A stretch of 64,000 bases of DNA from Nocardia mangyaensis (lineage in GTDB: Bacteria > Actinomycetota > Actinomycetes > Mycobacteriales > Mycobacteriaceae): NCBI RefSeq assembly GCF_001886715.1, contig NZ_CP018082.1, positions 7,246,116 through 7,310,115 of the forward strand. Reading direction: 5' to 3'. The notes under the pieces are model-generated. The model searched no databases. It was not told the origin of the DNA and saw nothing but the letters and a program-made list of their open reading frames with translations. This document shows, piece after piece, positions 31,799 to 40,219 of the stretch; positions within the stretch are counted from its first letter, which is position 1, and the number at the start of each line of letters is the position of its first letter. The position numbers were made by a program, and so were the translations under genes.

Positions 31799-33169
31799 GT
31801 GTCGACCCATCGTCGCGACGGCCCGGATCCGGCGGACGAACAACCGAACTCCCTGCGGAATCTGCTCCGCGAGAGCCACGGCGTGTTCCGGCGGAATCCG
31901 CGAATGCCCCGGCTGGCCCTGCTGCGGCTGGCCGCCCAGTTCGGCGACGGCATGTTCCAGGCCGCGCTCTCGGGCGCGATTCTGTTCAACCCCGAACGCG
32001 AGACCGATCCGCTCGCCATCGCGGCCGGTTTCGCGGTGCTCCTGCTGCCCTATTCGATCCTCGGGCCCTACGCGGGCGCCCTGCTGGACCGGTGGGATCG
32101 GCGCGGTGTGCTGCTGGTCGCCAGCGTGACCCGGGCGGTGCTGATCGGGGTGGCCGCGCTCGCGCTGTTCGGCGGGGCGGGGGAGACACCGCTGCTGATC
32201 CTGGCACTGGCCGTGGTGGGGATCAGCCGCTTCGTGCTGGCCGGGGTGTCGGCGGCGTTGCCGCGGGTGCTGGAACGGCGCTGGCTGGTGCCGATGAACT
32301 CGATTCTGGCGACCGTGGCCTCGGTGTGTGCCGGAGTCGGCGCGGCGGCGGCCGTGGCGGTCATCGCGGTGCTCGGGGCCGGCGACGCGGCCGCGGCGGT
32401 GGCAGTGGCGCTCAGTGGTGTCGGCTCGGTGATCGGAGCGGTACTCGCCTATGGGTTCGGACCGCGCGTGCTCGGGCCCGAGCGCGGGTCGGCCGGATCG
32501 GCGAGCACGGTACGCGCGATCGCGACCGGCCTGCGCACCGGCGCGCGGGCGGTGTGGCAGTCGGTGCAGGTGACCACGGCGATGATCGGGATCGGCGCGC
32601 ACCGGATCGTCTTCGGAATGAACACGCTGATCATGGTGCTGGTGCTGCGTCAGCCCACCGACCAGACCCAGATGAGCGGCGGGCTGGTGGGTTTCGGGGT
32701 CGCGATCGGCTTCGCCGCGGCCGGCATGCTGACCGCCGCGATCCTGGCGCCGGTGCTGATTCCCCGGCTCGGCAAGCCGCGCACGGTGCTGCTCGGGCTG
32801 GTGACCGCGGTGATCGTCCAGTTGACGCTGGTCACCCCGATCGCGGTGGCGTCCACCGACGCCGCGGTCGACAACGCCCACCGGCTGCTGCTGCTCGGCG
32901 CGTTCGGGCTCGGCCTGGCCGGTCAGACGATCAAGCTGACCGGCGACGCCAGCATGCAGATGGACATCGACGACGATCGGCGCGGCCAGGTGTTCGCCCT
33001 GCAGGACACCGTTTTCAACATCACCTTCGTGCTGGCGATCGCGGCGACCGCACTGGTGATCCCCGCCGACGGCCACTCGCTCGGCGTGGTGCTCACGGGC
33101 GCGGTGGTCTACGCGCTCGGCATCGTGGCGATCGCGCTCAACGCCCGCAGGGCCAGGGCGGCGGGCTGA
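31799..33169 (+). CDS. MFS transporter
   Basis: A 456-residue membrane protein with about twelve hydrophobic segments. LGPYAGALLDRWDRRGVLLV (near residues 84-103) is a degenerate MFS motif A. The central loop (about residues 225-250) is charged and Gly/Ser-rich, and the C-terminal half contains DASMQMDIDDDRRGQVFALQ, typical of actinobacterial MFS permeases of unknown substrate. GTG 31799, preceded by ACGAGG, fits a start after an untranslated leader; the longer open frame (31652) gives an implausible basic N-terminus. It overlaps the convergent gene by 32 bases at the end. Confidence 0.75.
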   Translation: MSTHRRDGPDPADEQPNSLRNLLRESHGVFRRNPRMPRLALLRLAAQFGDGMFQAALSGAILFNPERETDPLAIAAGFAVLLLPYSILGPYAGALLDRWDRRGVLLVASVTRAVLIGVAALALFGGAGETPLLILALAVVGISRFVLAGVSAALPRVLERRWLVPMNSILATVASVCAGVGAAAAVAVIAVLGAGDAAAAVAVALSGVGSVIGAVLAYGFGPRVLGPERGSAGSASTVRAIATGLRTGARAVWQSVQVTTAMIGIGAHRIVFGMNTLIMVLVLRQPTDQTQMSGGLVGFGVAIGFAAAGMLTAAILAPVLIPRLGKPRTVLLGLVTAVIVQLTLVTPIAVASTDAAVDNAHRLLLLGAFGLGLAGQTIKLTGDASMQMDIDDDRRGQVFALQDTVFNITFVLAIAATALVIPADGHSLGVVLTGAVVYALGIVAIALNARRARAAG

Positions 33170-33608
33170 GCGGGCCGGGAGTCTCCTGGGCCAGGACGGT
33201 CCGATGATCGACGGTCGCCAGTGGAATGTCGGGCAGCAGGTCGAGATTCGACGCCGTCCGCACGGCGTCGACGGTCGTCTCGGCCGGGGCGTCGCGTTCG
33301 ACCCAGGGCAGCGGTTCCCGCTCGGCGTGTTCCGGCGCGCCGGTGATCTGGTGCGACCAGGTGCCGTTGCCGGTGGGGTCGGTGAAGAAGTGGTCGAGGA
33401 CGCCGTCGTCGTCCAGGTCGAGGGCGGCGACATCGGCGACGCCGTCGCGGTCGGAATCCCACAGTGCGTCATCGACGTTGCCGTCACCGTCGAAATCGAG
33501 CCACAGCGCGTCGGCGATCCCGGTGTTCGCCAGTTCCAGGTCGGCCTGACCTGACCAGTGGTGCACGATCCCGTCGCCGGTTCCGAAGACGTACTCGATT
33601 TCGTTCAC
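33138..33608 (-). CDS. DUF6802-like protein with calcium-loop-type DxDGDG repeats
   Basis: A 156-residue protein with three consecutive EF-like or dockerin-like repeats: LDFDGDGNVDDALWDSDRDG followed by LDLDDDGVLDHFF. These Asp-rich loops could bind calcium. There is no signal peptide or membrane helix. I recall similar proteins under DUF6802 in Nocardia and mycobacteria, which are uncharacterised. GTG 33608 begins directly on a long uninterrupted start; no ribosome-binding site is apparent. It is divergent from the DUF4185 gene and convergent with, and overlapping, the MFS gene. Confidence 0.6.
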   Translation of the reverse strand: MNEIEYVFGTGDGIVHHWSGQADLELANTGIADALWLDFDGDGNVDDALWDSDRDGVADVAALDLDDDGVLDHFFTDPTGNGTWSHQITGAPEHAEREPLPWVERDAPAETTVDAVRTASNLDLLPDIPLATVDHRTVLAQETPGPLSPPPWPCGR

Positions 33609-33659
33609 ATCTGGTTGGACGCGGGGCAGGGGCGTTCGGTTCCGGTAAGTTCTACGCGC

Positions 33660-35180
33660 ATGCGCGCATCAGCGGTTTCGCCCGGTTCGGCCGCACTCGG
33701 TGTGTTGCTCGCCGCGGTCCTCGCCGCACCAGCTCACGCCGCCCCGCTCCCGTGGGCGCCGCCGCCGGTGAACATCTGCGGGGAAGTCGGATTCGACCCG
33801 CTGAACCGGCTGCCCGACCCCGCCGCGCCCCCCGCGCCGCCGCTCCCGCCGCGCATCGACATCCCGATCCCGGTGCCACTGCCGACGCCCGTGCCGGTCC
33901 CCGATCCGCCGCACGACAACACGCGGGTCGCCCAGACACCGCTGCCGATGGACCCGTGCCGCAATCCGTGCCCCGAGGTCAGGGACACGCCCGAGCCGGA
34001 CAGCGAAGGGGGCGAGCCGATGTCGACGGGTTCGGCCGCCATGCTGCCCCGGATCCAGATCAGGCCGGAGATCGAACCCATCCCGATCCCGGTGCCCGGC
34101 GGCGAGGGCGACCCGCCGCAGGACGCGCCGGAACCGGTTGTGCGACCGATCGAACCGGGTCCGGTGCGCGCGCCGGTCGCGCAGACCGGGGTGGAGTTCG
34201 TGCGGCTCGTCGAGCAGGTCACCGGGCCCGGCTCGGCCAATCGGACCGATATGCGCTGGCAGGTCGACGGCACCGACCTCGGCCTGTTCTGGGAGACCGA
34301 ACCGGGCAAGGTCGCGATGGTCTTCGGTGACACGTTCGGCGAGGGCTGGGTCTACGGCGGTGCGGGCGCCGACACCGCCGACTGGCGGTCCAACGCGCTC
34401 GCCTTCAGCACCGACACCGACCTGTCCGACGGGCTGACCATCGACTCGATGGTGCAGGACAGTCCCTGCCACGCCGCCGAACTGCTCGGCAGCCGCAAGA
34501 TCAAGAACTGGGAGACCACCACCATCCCCACCTCGGGGTTCGCCCTCGGCGAGCGGCAGTTCATGAGCTACATGTCGGTGAACCACTGGTCGCGAATCCC
34601 GGGCATGTGGCTGACCAACTACGGCGGTCTCGCCTACTCCGACGACGGCGGACAGACCTGGACCAAGGACCAGCACGCCAAGTGGGAGAACATGTTCGGC
34701 CTCGGCCGCTTCCAGGTCGCGGCGATGGTGCCCCGCGGCGACTACGTCTACATGTTCGGCACCCCCAATGGCCGGGTCGGAATGATCGGGCTGGCCAGGG
34801 TGCACAAGAAGGACGTGCTCAACAAGACGGCCTATCAGTACTGGGTGGACGGCAGTTGGGCACCGGCCGCGGAGAATTCGGCGACGCCGCTGGTACTCGG
34901 CACGGCCAGCGAGCTGTCGGTGCGTTTCGACACCGAGACCGGGCAGTGGCAGATGGTCTACCTGGACGCGGCGGCGGGCCAGATCGTGTTGCGCACGGCG
35001 GCCGAACCCCAGGGCGCGTGGACCTCGGCCGTGCCGCTGGTCTCCACCGAGGACTATCCGCGGGCCTACGGCGGGTTCATCCACCCCTGGTCGACCGCGC
35101 GCGACCTGTACTTCACGATGTCGGCGTGGGACAGCTACAACGTCTACCTGATGCACGCGCGGCTGCGTCCGCCTGCCTGA
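33660..35180 (+). CDS. Secreted DUF4185 domain protein with proline-rich linker
   Basis: A 506-residue exported protein. A signal peptide (residues 1-27, ALGVLLAAVLAAPAHA) is followed by a linker of about 150 residues that is rich in Pro (PAAPPAPPLPPRIDIPIPVP), then a DUF4185 domain from about residue 175. That domain shows a beta-propeller-like glycoside-hydrolase fold pattern with TDLGLFWET, MVFGDTFGEGW, NYGGLAYSDDGGQTW and GGFIHPWSTARDLYF. DUF4185 proteins are thought to bind or process polysaccharides such as arabinogalactan; this is inferred. ATG 33660 is close to a TAAGTT box, so a leaderless start is possible. It ends back-to-back with pxpC. Confidence 0.78.
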   Translation: MRASAVSPGSAALGVLLAAVLAAPAHAAPLPWAPPPVNICGEVGFDPLNRLPDPAAPPAPPLPPRIDIPIPVPLPTPVPVPDPPHDNTRVAQTPLPMDPCRNPCPEVRDTPEPDSEGGEPMSTGSAAMLPRIQIRPEIEPIPIPVPGGEGDPPQDAPEPVVRPIEPGPVRAPVAQTGVEFVRLVEQVTGPGSANRTDMRWQVDGTDLGLFWETEPGKVAMVFGDTFGEGWVYGGAGADTADWRSNALAFSTDTDLSDGLTIDSMVQDSPCHAAELLGSRKIKNWETTTIPTSGFALGERQFMSYMSVNHWSRIPGMWLTNYGGLAYSDDGGQTWTKDQHAKWENMFGLGRFQVAAMVPRGDYVYMFGTPNGRVGMIGLARVHKKDVLNKTAYQYWVDGSWAPAAENSATPLVLGTASELSVRFDTETGQWQMVYLDAAAGQIVLRTAAEPQGAWTSAVPLVSTEDYPRAYGGFIHPWSTARDLYFTMSAWDSYNVYLMHARLRPPA

Positions 35181-36038
35181 TCACAGATCCGGCACGAACC
35201 GCAATCGCTGACCAGGACGGGCCTGGGCCACCGTGTCGACATCGGCGTCGAGCACGACAGCGACCACCGGATAGCCGCCGGTGATCGGGTGATCGGCGAG
35301 GAAGACGACGGGCTGACCGCTCGGGGGCACCTGCACCGAGCCCAGCGCGACACCTTCGGCGGGTAACTCGCGCGAGCGAGCGCGAACCAGCGGCGGACCG
35401 TCGACGCGATCCAGGCGCGCGCCGATCCGGTCGGTGTCGACCGAGACCACCCACGACCCGCGAAACAGCTGTTCGGGCTCGGCGAACCAGTCCGCGCGCG
35501 GGCCGGGACGCGCCCGGACCGTGAGCACCTCCGGCGGCACCGGCTGCGGCGCGAACTCCACCGTGGGCAGGGTGCGCGGGGGCGGGCCGATGGGCAGTTG
35601 CGCGCCGGCGTGCAGCGGTTCGGGACCGATTCCGGACAGCGTGTCGCGGCTGCGCGAACCGAGTACCTTGGCCACATCGATGCCGCCGCGCACCGCGACG
35701 TAGCTGCGTAATCCGGTGCTGGCCAGGCCGAGTCGAAGTACCTCGCCCTCGTCGAGTTCGAGCACGCTGGCATGCCCGACGGGTGTGCCGTCGACCGTCG
35801 CCGGTGCGGGCGCGCCGGTCACCGCGACCGTGAGGTGCGCGTCGGCGCGCAGGGCGAGTCCGCCCAGCAGCACCTCGATGGCGCCGTGGTCCTCCGGATT
35901 GCCGACCAGCCGGTTCGCCAGCCGCAGCGACGCGCGATCGGCCGCACCCGCCTGGCCCACCCCGGAGTCGAACCAGCCGGGACGGCCCAGATCCTGCACC
36001 GTCGCGAGCGGCCCCACCCGCTCGATGAAGATCAGCAT
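35181..36038 (-). CDS. pxpC: 5-oxoprolinase subunit C (biotin-dependent-carboxyltransferase family)
   Basis: A 285-residue PxpC protein: MLIFIERVGPLATVQDLGRP opens the fold, with GQAGAADRASLRLANRLVGN and a C-terminal FLADHPITGGYPVVAVV. PxpA, PxpB and PxpC together hydrolyse 5-oxoproline to glutamate with ATP. ATG 36038 is preceded by GGGGAGTGA and chosen over the open frame to 36095. It is the last gene of the operon, 53 bases after pxpB, and its TGA is adjacent to the TGA of the DUF4185 gene on the other strand, sharing TGATCA at 35178-35183. Confidence 0.88.
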   Translation of the reverse strand: MLIFIERVGPLATVQDLGRPGWFDSGVGQAGAADRASLRLANRLVGNPEDHGAIEVLLGGLALRADAHLTVAVTGAPAPATVDGTPVGHASVLELDEGEVLRLGLASTGLRSYVAVRGGIDVAKVLGSRSRDTLSGIGPEPLHAGAQLPIGPPPRTLPTVEFAPQPVPPEVLTVRARPGPRADWFAEPEQLFRGSWVVSVDTDRIGARLDRVDGPPLVRARSRELPAEGVALGSVQVPPSGQPVVFLADHPITGGYPVVAVVLDADVDTVAQARPGQRLRFVPDL

Positions 36039-36091
36039 GCGATCACTCCCCGATTCGCTGTCGAGGCGGCGCACCGTTGAGCAGCCTGGGG

Positions 36092-36781
36092 TCATTCCTC
36101 GCTCGTCAGCTCGACGAACCGTATCGCCGAACCCGCCCGCACGAGCGCGGGCGGATCACGGTCGACGACCCACATTCGCAGATCCGTCCGGCCGATCAGC
36201 TGCCAGCCGCCCGGCGTACCCCGCGGATACACCGCCGAATAGCCGCCGGCCAACGCGACCGCTCCCGGTGGGATGGCGGTGCGCGCCTGCGCCCGGCGCG
36301 GCACGGTGAGCCTGCCGTCGGGCGAGGTGAGATAGCCGAATCCGGGTGCGAATCCGACGAACGCGCACCGCCAGATCGTGTCGGTGTGCGCCGCGATCAC
36401 CTCCGGCACCGAGAGGTCGAGCAACCGGGCGACCTCGGGCAGGTCCACGCCGTCGTAGCGGACCGGGATCTCGACGATGTCGTCGTCGACGCCGGTGTCC
36501 GGCGGTGTTCCACGGGAAACATCCGGCGAATCCGGTTGCGGCGGCTCCCGATCCAGCCGGTCGAGCAGGGCGACGAGCTCGCGGCGGACCTGCGTTTCGT
36601 AGCTCACCGAGTGCATCGTCACCAGCACGGTTTCCGCCGCGGGCAGCACATCCTGCACCCCGGCGATGGCGTGTACCCGCAGAGCCGAGGCCAGGCGCTG
36701 GACAGGTCGGGGATCGTCGAGTGTGACGAGCATGGCGCGATCGCCCGCGGATCGGATCCGCGAGTTCCAATCGATGTCCAT
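36092..36781 (-). CDS. pxpB: 5-oxoprolinase subunit B
   Basis: A 229-residue PxpB, sometimes annotated as allophanate hydrolase subunit 1. Conserved regions are RSAGDRAMLVTL at the N-terminus, IPVRYDGVDLPEVARLLDLS, and FVGFAPGFGYLTSPDGRL followed by VPRRAQARTAIPPGAVALAG and YSAVYPRGTPGGWQLIG. An unusual inserted segment near residues 84-106 (PQPDSPDVSRGTPPDTGVDD) is where the parS-like site at 36506-36521 lies, on the coding strand as VSRGT. ATG 36781 is preceded by GGGAGG and follows pxpA by 14 bases. Confidence 0.87.
   Translation of the reverse strand: MDIDWNSRIRSAGDRAMLVTLDDPRPVQRLASALRVHAIAGVQDVLPAAETVLVTMHSVSYETQVRRELVALLDRLDREPPQPDSPDVSRGTPPDTGVDDDIVEIPVRYDGVDLPEVARLLDLSVPEVIAAHTDTIWRCAFVGFAPGFGYLTSPDGRLTVPRRAQARTAIPPGAVALAGGYSAVYPRGTPGGWQLIGRTDLRMWVVDRDPPALVRAGSAIRFVELTSEE
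36506..36521. promoter_or_regulatory. parS-like site inside pxpB
   Basis: TGTTCCACGGGAAACA matches the ParB-binding consensus TGTTTCACGTGAAACA at 14 of 16 bases and, like the four sites near parAB, keeps the outer TGTT/AACA arms. It lies inside the pxpB gene, about 20 kb from the main cluster. If ParB binds here it could extend the partition region. Confidence 0.5.
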
Positions 36782-36795
36782 CCTGCCTCCCACCC

Positions 36796-37551
36796 TCAGC
36801 CGAACGGCTCCACCGGCACGCCCGCCTCGTCGAGTGCCCCGCGAATCCGGCGGGCCATCTCCACGGCGGCGGGGGAGTCACCGTGGACGCACACGCTGGC
36901 CACGGCTACGACGACCGTACCGGGACCGTCTACGGTACGCGCGGTCCCCGACAGCGCAAGAGAAACCGCCTGCGACACCGCGTCGTCGGGGGCCAGCACC
37001 GCACCCGCGACTCCACGCGGGGCCAGCGCGCCCGTCGCGGTATAGGCCCGGTCGGCGAAGCCCTCGCCGACGAAGCGCACATTCGCCCGCTGGGCGGCGC
37101 GTTCCAGTTCGGTACCCGCCGGGCCGAGCAGGGCAAGGGTGGGTTCGATATCGGTCACCGCGGCCAGCACGGCGTCGGCGAGCAGCCGGTCGCGGGCCGC
37201 CGCGTGGTAGAGCGCGCCGTGGGGCTTGACGTAGCGCACCCGGTCGCCCGCCGCGGCCGCGAAGGCCGAGAGCGCGCCGATCTGATAGACCACCTCGTCG
37301 CGCAGATCGGCGGGGGCGATGGCGAGGTCGCGGCGGCCGAAGCCGACCAGGTCGCGATAGCCGACGTGGGCGCCGATCCGCACCCCCTTGGCCACCGCGA
37401 GTTCGCAGGTCCGGCGCATGATGGCCGGATCACCGGCGTGGAAACCGCAGGCGATGTTGGCGCTGGTGACGACGTCGAGCATCGCGGCGTCCTCACCCAT
37501 CCGCCACGGGCCGAAGCCCTCACCGAGATCGCTGTTCAGGTCGAGCGGCAT
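36796..37551 (-). CDS. pxpA: 5-oxoprolinase subunit A (LamB/YcsF family)
   Basis: A 251-residue PxpA. The start LDLNSDLGEGFGPWRMGED is the family signature with the metal-binding Asp and Glu, and VKPHGALYHAA and GEGFADRAYTA follow. Together with PxpB and PxpC it opens 5-oxoproline to glutamate. ATG 37551 is chosen because it initiates directly on the signature; the frame remains open to 37683. It is the first gene of the pxpABC operon. No ribosome-binding site is strong at this start. Confidence 0.88.
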   Translation of the reverse strand: MPLDLNSDLGEGFGPWRMGEDAAMLDVVTSANIACGFHAGDPAIMRRTCELAVAKGVRIGAHVGYRDLVGFGRRDLAIAPADLRDEVVYQIGALSAFAAAAGDRVRYVKPHGALYHAAARDRLLADAVLAAVTDIEPTLALLGPAGTELERAAQRANVRFVGEGFADRAYTATGALAPRGVAGAVLAPDDAVSQAVSLALSGTARTVDGPGTVVVAVASVCVHGDSPAAVEMARRIRGALDEAGVPVEPFG

Positions 37552-37675
37552 GATTCGAGCATGAACGACCCGGCTCGCTCGGTCACCACCGGGGCGGGGT
37601 CGGTCTTGGCGCGGGTCCCAGAACCCCGCGCGGACCGTGGCCGCCGGGCCCGTCGCCAAGTACTCTCGGATCATC

Positions 37676-38491
37676 ATGGCCACGTATTTCGATCCGAAGT
37701 CCTGGTCACTGTCGGGCGCTGTCGATGTGGGCAGGCGCCTGCTCGACCCGTCATGGATCGATCAGTGGCTCGGCTTCACCACGTCCTGGGCCGATCCCGT
37801 CGCCGACCTCGGTTCCGGCACCGTCACCGCGCTCATGCCCGATGTACTGATGACCGTGCTCAGCGAGGGCATTCTCAGCCGTTTCGGCGGCCAAGAGGTG
37901 AGCGCGACCCTGCTCGGGCACGACCTGACGGCCACGCTGGATGTGTTCAAAGTGCGCAGGCGCGGCGCGCACTTCCAGAGCAAGACAGTGCTCTCCGACC
38001 TGGTCTGGGACGCGCATCCGTTCGACAGCGTCACCGTCATCGCGCACGGCGTGCGGCTGATTCCCGGTGTGCCGACCAAGATCCGGGTGCAGCAGCTCGA
38101 CATCGAGGGTGTCATCGGGCTCGAGGCGCTGGTCGAGTGGGTCGACGCGCAGAACTTCGATTGGCGGGTGCGCCTGGACGAGCGCGGACGCATCCTCGCC
38201 AGTCATCGCAGTAAGAAGATGCGCGCGCTGGTCGATGCGCAGGTCTATGACAATCTGCTCACCATCGATGTGGCCCGGGCGAACTGGCACGGCATCCGCC
38301 TGCCACGCCGCGCCATCAAAGCGCCCGCGCTGCTGCTCGACGATCTACCGAACCGGGCGAGCATCTCCTACGCGCACCGCCGCGGCGACAAGGTGCGCTT
38401 CCGGATCGAGCTGCCCGAGACCACCGGCTCGTTCGACCTGGCCCAGATCCGCACGGCCATCGTCGCGGGCACCACGCTGATCGTGTTCTGA
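37676..38491 (+). CDS. Unrecognised protein between pxpABC and pcnA
   Basis: A 271-residue soluble protein that I cannot assign. It looks beta-rich, with FGGQEVSATLLGHDLTATLD and KVRRRGAHFQSKTVLSDLVW, a middle part IPGVPTKIRVQQLDIEGVIG, and a C-terminal NLLTIDVARANWHGIRLPRR. There is no signal peptide. The architecture recalls a lipid-binding or DUF2993-like fold, but I cannot confirm it. ATG 37676 is used; the frame extends to 37637. It is divergent from pxpA and its stop TGA abuts the pcnA stop (TGATCA at 38489-38494) with no intervening bases. Confidence 0.6.
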   Translation: MATYFDPKSWSLSGAVDVGRRLLDPSWIDQWLGFTTSWADPVADLGSGTVTALMPDVLMTVLSEGILSRFGGQEVSATLLGHDLTATLDVFKVRRRGAHFQSKTVLSDLVWDAHPFDSVTVIAHGVRLIPGVPTKIRVQQLDIEGVIGLEALVEWVDAQNFDWRVRLDERGRILASHRSKKMRALVDAQVYDNLLTIDVARANWHGIRLPRRAIKAPALLLDDLPNRASISYAHRRGDKVRFRIELPETTGSFDLAQIRTAIVAGTTLIVF

Positions 38492-40024
38492 TCAGGGGTT
38501 CTGCGTCTTCCACCAGTCCAGCAGGGCGGCTTCGGCTTCCTCGCGGGTCATCGGACCGCGATCGAGGCGCAGATCCTTCAGGTACTTCCACGCCTTGCCG
38601 ACCTGCGGGCCCGGTGGCAGGTCGAGCAGTTCCATGATCGCGTTGCCGTCGAGATCGGGGCGTACCCGCGCCAGGTCCTCCTGGGCGCGCAGGGTCGCGA
38701 TGCGCGATTCCAGCTCGTCGTAGGTGGCGCGCAGGGCCGCCGCACGGCGCTTGTTGCGGGTGGTGCAATCGGCGCGGACGAGTTTGTGCAGCCGATCGAG
38801 CAGGTCGTCGGCATCGGTGACATAGCGGCGCACCGCCGAATCGGTCCACTGCCCCTTGCCGTAGCCGTGGAAGCGCAGGTGTAGGAACACCAGGCGCGCG
38901 ACCTCTTCGGTGAACGCCTTCGGGTACTTCAGCGCGCGCATTCGCTTGCGCACCATCTTCGCGCCGACCACCTCGTGATGGTGGAAGCTCACGCCGCCAC
39001 CGGGTTCGTTGCGCTTGGTGTCGGGCTTGCCGATGTCGTGCAGCAGCGCCGCCCAGCGCAGCACCAGGTCGGGATCGCCCTCCTCCTGGTCGATCGCCTG
39101 GGCGAGCACGGTCAGCGAATGCTGGTAGACGTCCTTGTGCTGGTGGTGCTCGTCGATCTCGAGTTTCATCGCCGGGACCTCCGGCAGCACCCGCTGGGCC
39201 AAGCCCGTGTCACACATGAGGTTGATGCCGTCGATCGGATGAACCGAACCGATCAGCTTGTCCAGCTCGGTGCGCACCCGTTCGGCGGTGATCCGGTCGA
39301 TCTGCTCGGCCATGTCCACAATCGCCGCCCGCACCCGCGGCGCCACCTCGAACCCCAGCTGTGCGACGAAGCGGGCTGCGCGCAGCATGCGCAGGGGATC
39401 GTCATCGAACGAATCCTGCGGTGCGGCAGGGGTATCGAGGATCCCCGCGAGCAGGGCATCGAGGCCGTTCAGCGGATCGACGAATTCGAGCGACCCGTCG
39501 GCACCGATCTTCACCGCCATCGCGTTCACCGTGAAATCCCGGCGGACCAGGTCGCCCTCGAGCGTGTCACCGAAGGTCACCTCGGGATTACGCGAGACCC
39601 GGTCATAGGAATCGGCCCGAAACGTGGTGATCTCGAGCTGCTGATCCGCCTTGGCCGCACTCACCGTGCCGAAGGCGAGCCCCCCGGTGTCCCACAGGTG
39701 GTCGGCCCACCCCCGCATGAGCTCCTGCACCACCTCCGGCCGCGCGTCGGTGGTGAAATCCAGATCATTGCCCAGCCGCCCCAACACCGCGTCCCGCACA
39801 CTGCCACCGACGAGATAGAGCGAATGCCCCCGCTCGGCGAACATCGCCCCCAGCGGCATGAGCACATCGGTGAGCTGCCCCAACGTCACCTGCGCTCCCG
39901 CCAGCAGGCGAGCACGACGATCCGCCACAGCTTCAGGGACAACATCAGGGGAAACCACGAATGAGCAGCATACTTGGCCCACCTCCCGCCGCCCCAGCCA
40001 CACCGCACCATCGACGTCCGCCAT
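38492..40024 (-). CDS. pcnA: CCA tRNA nucleotidyltransferase
   Basis: A 510-residue enzyme that adds or repairs the 3' CCA end of tRNAs. The nucleotidyl-transfer core is LYLVGGSVRDAVLGRLGNDL followed by DFTTDARPE; FRADSYDRVSRNPEVTFGD and RRDFTVNAMAVKIG complete the head domain, and an HD-type domain follows (WAALLHDIGKPDTKR). This is the actinobacterial PcnA/Rv3907c equivalent by synteny. ATG 40024 is chosen where the conserved N-terminus begins, although the frame is open far upstream to 40588. It is divergent from the Nudix gene across a strong inverted repeat. Confidence 0.9.
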   Translation of the reverse strand: MADVDGAVWLGRREVGQVCCSFVVSPDVVPEAVADRRARLLAGAQVTLGQLTDVLMPLGAMFAERGHSLYLVGGSVRDAVLGRLGNDLDFTTDARPEVVQELMRGWADHLWDTGGLAFGTVSAAKADQQLEITTFRADSYDRVSRNPEVTFGDTLEGDLVRRDFTVNAMAVKIGADGSLEFVDPLNGLDALLAGILDTPAAPQDSFDDDPLRMLRAARFVAQLGFEVAPRVRAAIVDMAEQIDRITAERVRTELDKLIGSVHPIDGINLMCDTGLAQRVLPEVPAMKLEIDEHHQHKDVYQHSLTVLAQAIDQEEGDPDLVLRWAALLHDIGKPDTKRNEPGGGVSFHHHEVVGAKMVRKRMRALKYPKAFTEEVARLVFLHLRFHGYGKGQWTDSAVRRYVTDADDLLDRLHKLVRADCTTRNKRRAAALRATYDELESRIATLRAQEDLARVRPDLDGNAIMELLDLPPGPQVGKAWKYLKDLRLDRGPMTREEAEAALLDWWKTQNP

Positions 40025-40084
40025 GACCGCACTCCCAGCCCCGCACGACCCGACCTCGAGGAGGGTCCGCCGACGCAGTCGGCG

Positions 40085-40177
40085 GTTCGCGCCCGTCCCG
40101 CCGATCAGGCGCCGTCTCATACGCGACGAAGGAGCAAGAAACGGCGCCTGATCGGCGGGACCGCCGGGGGCGCGAAC
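40085..40177. repeat. Two-tier inverted repeat between divergent pcnA and Nudix genes
   Basis: Perfect inner arms of 21 bases (40095-40115 and 40141-40161; starts GTCCCGCCGATCAGGC) enclose a 25-base loop. A second outer pair, GTTCGCGCCC at 40085-40094 and GGGCGCGAAC at 40168-40177, extends the stem with a 6-base bulge on the right. Such a large stem is unusual between divergent starts, where a terminator is not needed. It could be a regulatory structure or the scar of a mobile element. Confidence 0.75.
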
Positions 40178-40219
40178 TCGAGCGCGCCAGCGCTCCAACG
40201 ACACAGCTAAGCTGGCGGA

